Source of the DNA: an uncultured Collinsella sp.
GTDB taxonomy: Bacteria > Actinomycetota > Coriobacteriia > Coriobacteriales > Coriobacteriaceae
DNA length: 15,151 nucleotides
Reading direction: 5' to 3'
Assembly: GCA_900545745.1 (NCBI GenBank)
Contig: URAD01000030.1
Location: 1-15,151, forward strand
Shown here: positions 12,473 through 15,151 of the stretch, one piece after another
Position numbering within the stretch: position 1 is the first letter of the stretch
Layout of the letters: the number at the start of each line of letters is the position of its first letter
Notes under the pieces: generated by a model
What the model saw: only the letters and a program-made list of their open reading frames with translations
Told to the model about the DNA's origin: nothing
Databases searched by the model: none
Position numbers and translations under genes: made by a program

Positions 12473-13204
12473 ATGACTAACACGAAAGGTATGACCATGC
12501 CCCAGATTGATGATGCCGAGCTGTTTGGCAATGCCGAGGATCAGCGTGCGTACGAGGACTTTTGCGCCAATCAGGAGGCGGTCGAGAAGTTTACGCTCGA
12601 CAAGCCCGCGCTTGTCTGCCGTTGGCGCATGTCCAATAAAAAGGTGCCCATGCTCAACCGCCACATTCGCGCACTGTCCGAGCGCTTGGTGCAGGGCGAG
12701 CCGCTTACCCATAACATGCTCAGCTGGGCCAAGCAGCACGTTGAGTGGTCGCTTGCCGAGGGCGATTACACCGCACGCGACGGCGTGCTCATGCTGGTGA
12801 TCGACGTCAACGGCAACGCCGCCATGACGGTGGGGGAGTACGAGCCGCTAGCCGATACGTCGGCCAAGGCGCTACGTGCCCGCTCCGCCGAGGCCCGCTC
12901 CGAGGCCGACGAAACCGGCGTGGCGCCCGAGCTACTCGCCGCCGTCGATAACGGCGAGCTTGCCTTTGTGGCACCAGCGGACGAGTGCCTGTGCGGCACG
13001 GCGACGCTCATTGAACAGCTGGCCCAGACCAAGGACATCCCGGTCACGCGCGTAGACATCCCCGCTCAGCTCAAGGGTGCGCTGTTCCTGGTGAGCGACG
13101 AGCACGGCGTGGTCCCTGCCGACGATACCGATGCCGCTGAGGCGGACGCTGCTATGGTCACCTTCTTCGCCGAAGGCTACGAAAAGCTCCGTGCCCGCCG
13201 CTAA
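12473..13204 (+). CDS. Unrecognised protein; possible degenerate class IV aminotransferase fold
   Basis: The product has 243 residues from ATG 12473. ATG 12491 or 12497 (preceded by ACGAAAGG) would shorten it by 6 or 8 residues and is about equally likely. It is soluble and acidic, with no signal or membrane helix. No family is recognised with certainty. The order of elements recalls class IV PLP enzymes such as aminodeoxychorismate lyase: RHIRALSERLVQG near 63-75, DGVLMLVIDVNGNAAM at 103-118, then SAKALRARSAEA at 130-141, where Lys132 would be the PLP lysine, then LCGTATLIEQLAQTKDIPVTRVDI, and LFLVSDEHGVVPA near 204-216. The usual Glu-Gly-x-x-x-Asn substrate block is missing. It may be a degenerate or lineage-specific member. 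It sits alone between the purH terminator and a two-component system. Confidence 0.7.
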   Translation: MTNTKGMTMPQIDDAELFGNAEDQRAYEDFCANQEAVEKFTLDKPALVCRWRMSNKKVPMLNRHIRALSERLVQGEPLTHNMLSWAKQHVEWSLAEGDYTARDGVLMLVIDVNGNAAMTVGEYEPLADTSAKALRARSAEARSEADETGVAPELLAAVDNGELAFVAPADECLCGTATLIEQLAQTKDIPVTRVDIPAQLKGALFLVSDEHGVVPADDTDAAEADAAMVTFFAEGYEKLRARR

Positions 13205-13289
13205 ATGATTATTCTGGGACGGGGATAAAAATCATTTTGGTTCCCGTTCCCGTCGCGAGCGTAAGGCGGACAAAACGCCCCCGCTCGCG
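13203..13289 (+). other. Competing hairpins between the 12473 gene and the second regulator
   Basis: An AT-rich 8-bp stem, aaatgatt/aatcattt (13203-13210 with 13230-13237), overlaps the stop codon of the preceding gene. Its loop, gggacggg, can instead pair with cccgttccc at 13243-13251 (one bulge). A separate perfect 8-bp stem cgcgagcg/cgctcgcg follows (13254-13289) with inner ggcg/cgcc. The downstream T-content is poor, so termination would be weak. Some read-through into the two-component genes is possible. Confidence 0.45.
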
Positions 13290-13381
13290 AACAGTTCTGT
13301 CACCTTGGCGACGTGCGTGGCGCGCACCTGCAGTTTCGCAGCCATAATGGTGGCAAGACAACCAAGAGGGGAGCGGAATCC

Positions 13382-14053
13382 ATGGCGCTGATCTATATCG
13401 TTGAGGACGACGAGCCCATTCGTCGCGAGCTTGCCGACATCCTTGCCCGTGCCGGTTTTGCGGTCGAGGCCTGCGAGTCGTTCGAGCATGTCTCGCGCGA
13501 TATTCTCGCCGCCGCGCCCGACCTGGTGCTGCTCGACCTGACGCTTCCCGTCAAGGACGGTCAGCATATCTGCCATGAGGTTCGCCGCGAATCCGAGGTC
13601 CCCATCATCGTCCTCACCTCGCGCACGACCGAGATTGACGAGGTCATGGCCATGACGCTTGGCGCGGACGACTTTGTTCCCAAGCCTTACAGCGCCCGCG
13701 TGCTCGTGGCGCGCATCAATGCCTTGCTGCGCCGCACCGCGGCGGCGGGCGAGCGTAGCACGCTCGTCCACAAGGGACTGGAGCTCGACCTCGCACGCTC
13801 CATGGTCACCAATACGCAAACCGGTACCAGCACCGAGCTCACCAAAAACGAACTGCGTATCCTCTCGCTGCTTCTGAGCCGCGCGGGCAAGATTGTTTCG
13901 CGCTCGGCCATCATGCAGGACCTGTGGGACTCCGACGCCTTCGTGGACGACAACACGCTCACCGTCAACATCAACCGCCTGCGCACCACGCTCGAAAAAA
14001 TCGGCATCAAGGGGTATTTGACAACGCACCGCGGCCAAGGCTATTCGGTCTAG
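13382..14053 (+). CDS. OmpR-family response regulator, BceR/GraR-like
   Basis: The product has 223 residues when started at ATG 13382, preceded by GAGGGGAG; a longer frame from 13313 has no ribosome site. Receiver domain 1-118: Glu8/Asp9/Asp10, phosphoacceptor Asp52 (LVLLDLTLPVKDG), Thr79 (VLTS), Lys101 (PKPY). DNA-binding winged helix about 128-223: LTKNELRILSLLLSRAGKIV, DDNTLTVNINRLRTTL and THRGQGYSV. The DDNTLTVNINRLR signature and the neighbouring short kinase place it near BceR/GraR/VirR regulators, which usually control antimicrobial-peptide detoxification transporters. That assignment is by family resemblance. The kinase gene begins 9 nt downstream. Confidence 0.93.
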   Translation: MALIYIVEDDEPIRRELADILARAGFAVEACESFEHVSRDILAAAPDLVLLDLTLPVKDGQHICHEVRRESEVPIIVLTSRTTEIDEVMAMTLGADDFVPKPYSARVLVARINALLRRTAAAGERSTLVHKGLELDLARSMVTNTQTGTSTELTKNELRILSLLLSRAGKIVSRSAIMQDLWDSDAFVDDNTLTVNINRLRTTLEKIGIKGYLTTHRGQGYSV

Positions 14054-14062
14054 GGGCCGGCT

Positions 14063-15106
14063 ATGTCGTTTGGCAAGTTCTTTAAAGACGCACTGCTTCC
14101 CGTCGCCGTGTGGACGTGCGGCGTGCTGCTGAGCTGCTTTGTGCTGACGGTCGCCGGTGCACCCGTCTCTATCGCGGTCGTGGCGGTCGGCGTGTCCTTT
14201 ATCTTTGGCATGCTCGGCATCGTGATCGAATACGCTCGCCGTCGCCGTTTTCTGCGTCAGTTGGAGCGCGCGGCCGAGGAGCTCGAGAGTCCCGCATGGG
14301 TGCAGGAGATGGTGCAATGCCCGACCTATGCCGAGGGCGAGCTCGAATACGAGGTTTTGCGCCGGGTGGGCAAAGCCGCTTGCGACGAGGTTGCCGAAGG
14401 CCGGCGTCAGACCGATGACTATCGCGACTATATCGAGAGCTGGGTCCACGAGGCCAAGCTGCCCCTGGCGGCGGCCCATCTGATTTTGGAAAACCTGGAT
14501 GGCAGCGAAGACGACCTGTCGCGTGTGGATGACCTGGGTCGCGAGCTGGCTCGCGTGGAGCGCTATATCGACCAGGCGCTGTACTACGCGCGCTCGGAAG
14601 TCGTGGAGCGCGACTACTTGATTCGCCGCTGGGATCTCAAGACCCTGGTGACGGGCGCGATTAAGGCCAACGCGCGCGAGCTCATCGCGGCGCACGTGGC
14701 CCCGGTGTGCGAGAACCTCGACTTTGAGGTCTTTACCGACGAGAAGTGGCTCGAGTTTATTCTGGGCCAGCTCATTCAGAACAGCATTAAATATGCGCGC
14801 GCGGATGGCGCAAAGATCGTGTTTTCGGGTGCGTTGCTGGACGAGGGCCTGGCAAGCGAGCGCATCGAGCTTACCGTCGCGGACAACGGCTGCGGCGTGA
14901 GCGCGGCCGACCTGCCGCGCGTGTTCGAGAAGGGCTTTACCGGCGACAACGGCCGCACCACCAAGCGCGCAACGGGCATCGGTCTCTATCTGGTGGCGCG
15001 CCTGTGCTCCAAGATGGGCATCGACGTCACCGCGGCATCGGAGCCGGGCGAAGGCTTCGTCGTAACATTCGCCTTCTCGACCAACAAATTCCAATACTTC
15101 GAGTAA
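14063..15106 (+). CDS. Intramembrane-sensing histidine kinase, BceS/GraS-like
   Basis: The product has 347 residues. Two N-terminal transmembrane helices (about 11-31 and 35-56) are joined by only a few residues, so there is no extracytoplasmic sensor domain. This is typical of intramembrane-sensing kinases that take their signal from a partner ABC transporter. The phosphoacceptor is His129 in the divergent H-box SWVHEAKLPL, as in BceS-type kinases. ATP-binding boxes are Asn240 (LIQNSIKYA), DNGCGV (274-279), FEKGFTG (288-294) and GIGLYLVARL (305-314). AGGGGC precedes the start, 9 nt after the regulator stop, so the two genes form an operon. No ABC transporter is visible, but only 45 nt remain after the stop, so one could follow outside the window. 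Confidence 0.92.
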   Translation: MSFGKFFKDALLPVAVWTCGVLLSCFVLTVAGAPVSIAVVAVGVSFIFGMLGIVIEYARRRRFLRQLERAAEELESPAWVQEMVQCPTYAEGELEYEVLRRVGKAACDEVAEGRRQTDDYRDYIESWVHEAKLPLAAAHLILENLDGSEDDLSRVDDLGRELARVERYIDQALYYARSEVVERDYLIRRWDLKTLVTGAIKANARELIAAHVAPVCENLDFEVFTDEKWLEFILGQLIQNSIKYARADGAKIVFSGALLDEGLASERIELTVADNGCGVSAADLPRVFEKGFTGDNGRTTKRATGIGLYLVARLCSKMGIDVTAASEPGEGFVVTFAFSTNKFQYFE

Positions 15107-15151
15107 CGCACGCGGCAGACGCCCGCCCAAACAAAAACGTGCCGCCCCAAA

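Noticed and set aside
11090..12739. A 549-residue minus-strand open frame opposite purH
   Set aside because: It is a shadow of the clearly identified purH gene, reading Gly/Ala/Val/Leu-rich sequence without recognisable motifs.
13232..15130. A 632-residue minus-strand open frame opposite the second two-component system
   Set aside because: It spans two intact genes in antisense, lacks a ribosome site, and has the low-complexity His/Arg/Ala composition of a GC-rich shadow frame.
15107..15151. A hairpin (gcggca/tgccgc) at the right edge as terminator of the second kinase gene
   Set aside because: No T-run follows within the window and the sequence is cut off, so it cannot be called.

Overview
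The window reads as chromosomal DNA from a high-GC actinobacterium of the class Coriobacteriia, most likely Collinsella or a close relative. This assignment is an inference. It rests on GC-rich codon use, Actinobacteria-like two-component and DUF families, a CCA-encoding tRNA, and intergenic hairpin-rich repeats. Most of the window is ordinary housekeeping and signalling. The unusual material is in the intergenic stretches.

Layout. (1) 1-89 is the 3' end of a plus-strand gene. It is followed by about 345 bp of non-coding DNA holding a 73-bp inverted repeat, a hairpin cluster, and a partial duplication of the tail of tRNA-Leu(UAA) with its terminator; the complete tRNA lies at 435-519, minus strand. 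(2) 551-1174 (minus) is a membrane-anchored helical-repeat protein. (3) 1338-2011 (plus) is a galactitol-type PTS IIB protein followed 11 nt later by a VOC-fold protein, closed by a perfect 14-bp hairpin terminator that also faces the convergent operon. (4) 4703-2087 (minus) is a three-gene operon: a UBA-like/DUF4342 membrane protein, an OmpR-type response regulator and its sensor kinase. (5) 4704-5258 is non-coding and contains a 184-bp MITE-like element with 32-bp terminal inverted repeats. (6) 5259-6309 (plus) holds a 79-residue two-helix membrane protein and a metallophosphoesterase. (7) 7326-6325 (minus) is glutamyl-Q tRNA(Asp) synthetase, preceded by a 13-bp perfect hairpin and a short tandem repeat. 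(8) 7783-9726 (plus) is a DUF2207 membrane protein with a poly-glycine tail and a good terminator. (9) 10506-9865 (minus) is a GNAT acetyltransferase. (10) 10784-12391 (plus) is purH with its own terminator, followed by an unrecognised gene (12473-13204). (11) 13382-15106 (plus) is a second two-component system of the BceRS/GraRS (intramembrane-sensing kinase) type. The window ends 45 nt later, so any partner ABC transporter is out of view.

How the genes fit together. Two independent envelope-type two-component systems, a DUF4342 membrane protein, a DUF2207 exported membrane protein and a small two-helix membrane protein give the window a cell-envelope flavour. Translation and nucleotide metabolism (tRNA-Leu, GluQRS, PurH) are interspersed as independent short units. 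I see no phage, CRISPR, toxin-antitoxin or defence module. The best leads for something undescribed are the mobile-looking intergenic elements and the tRNA-Leu tail duplication.
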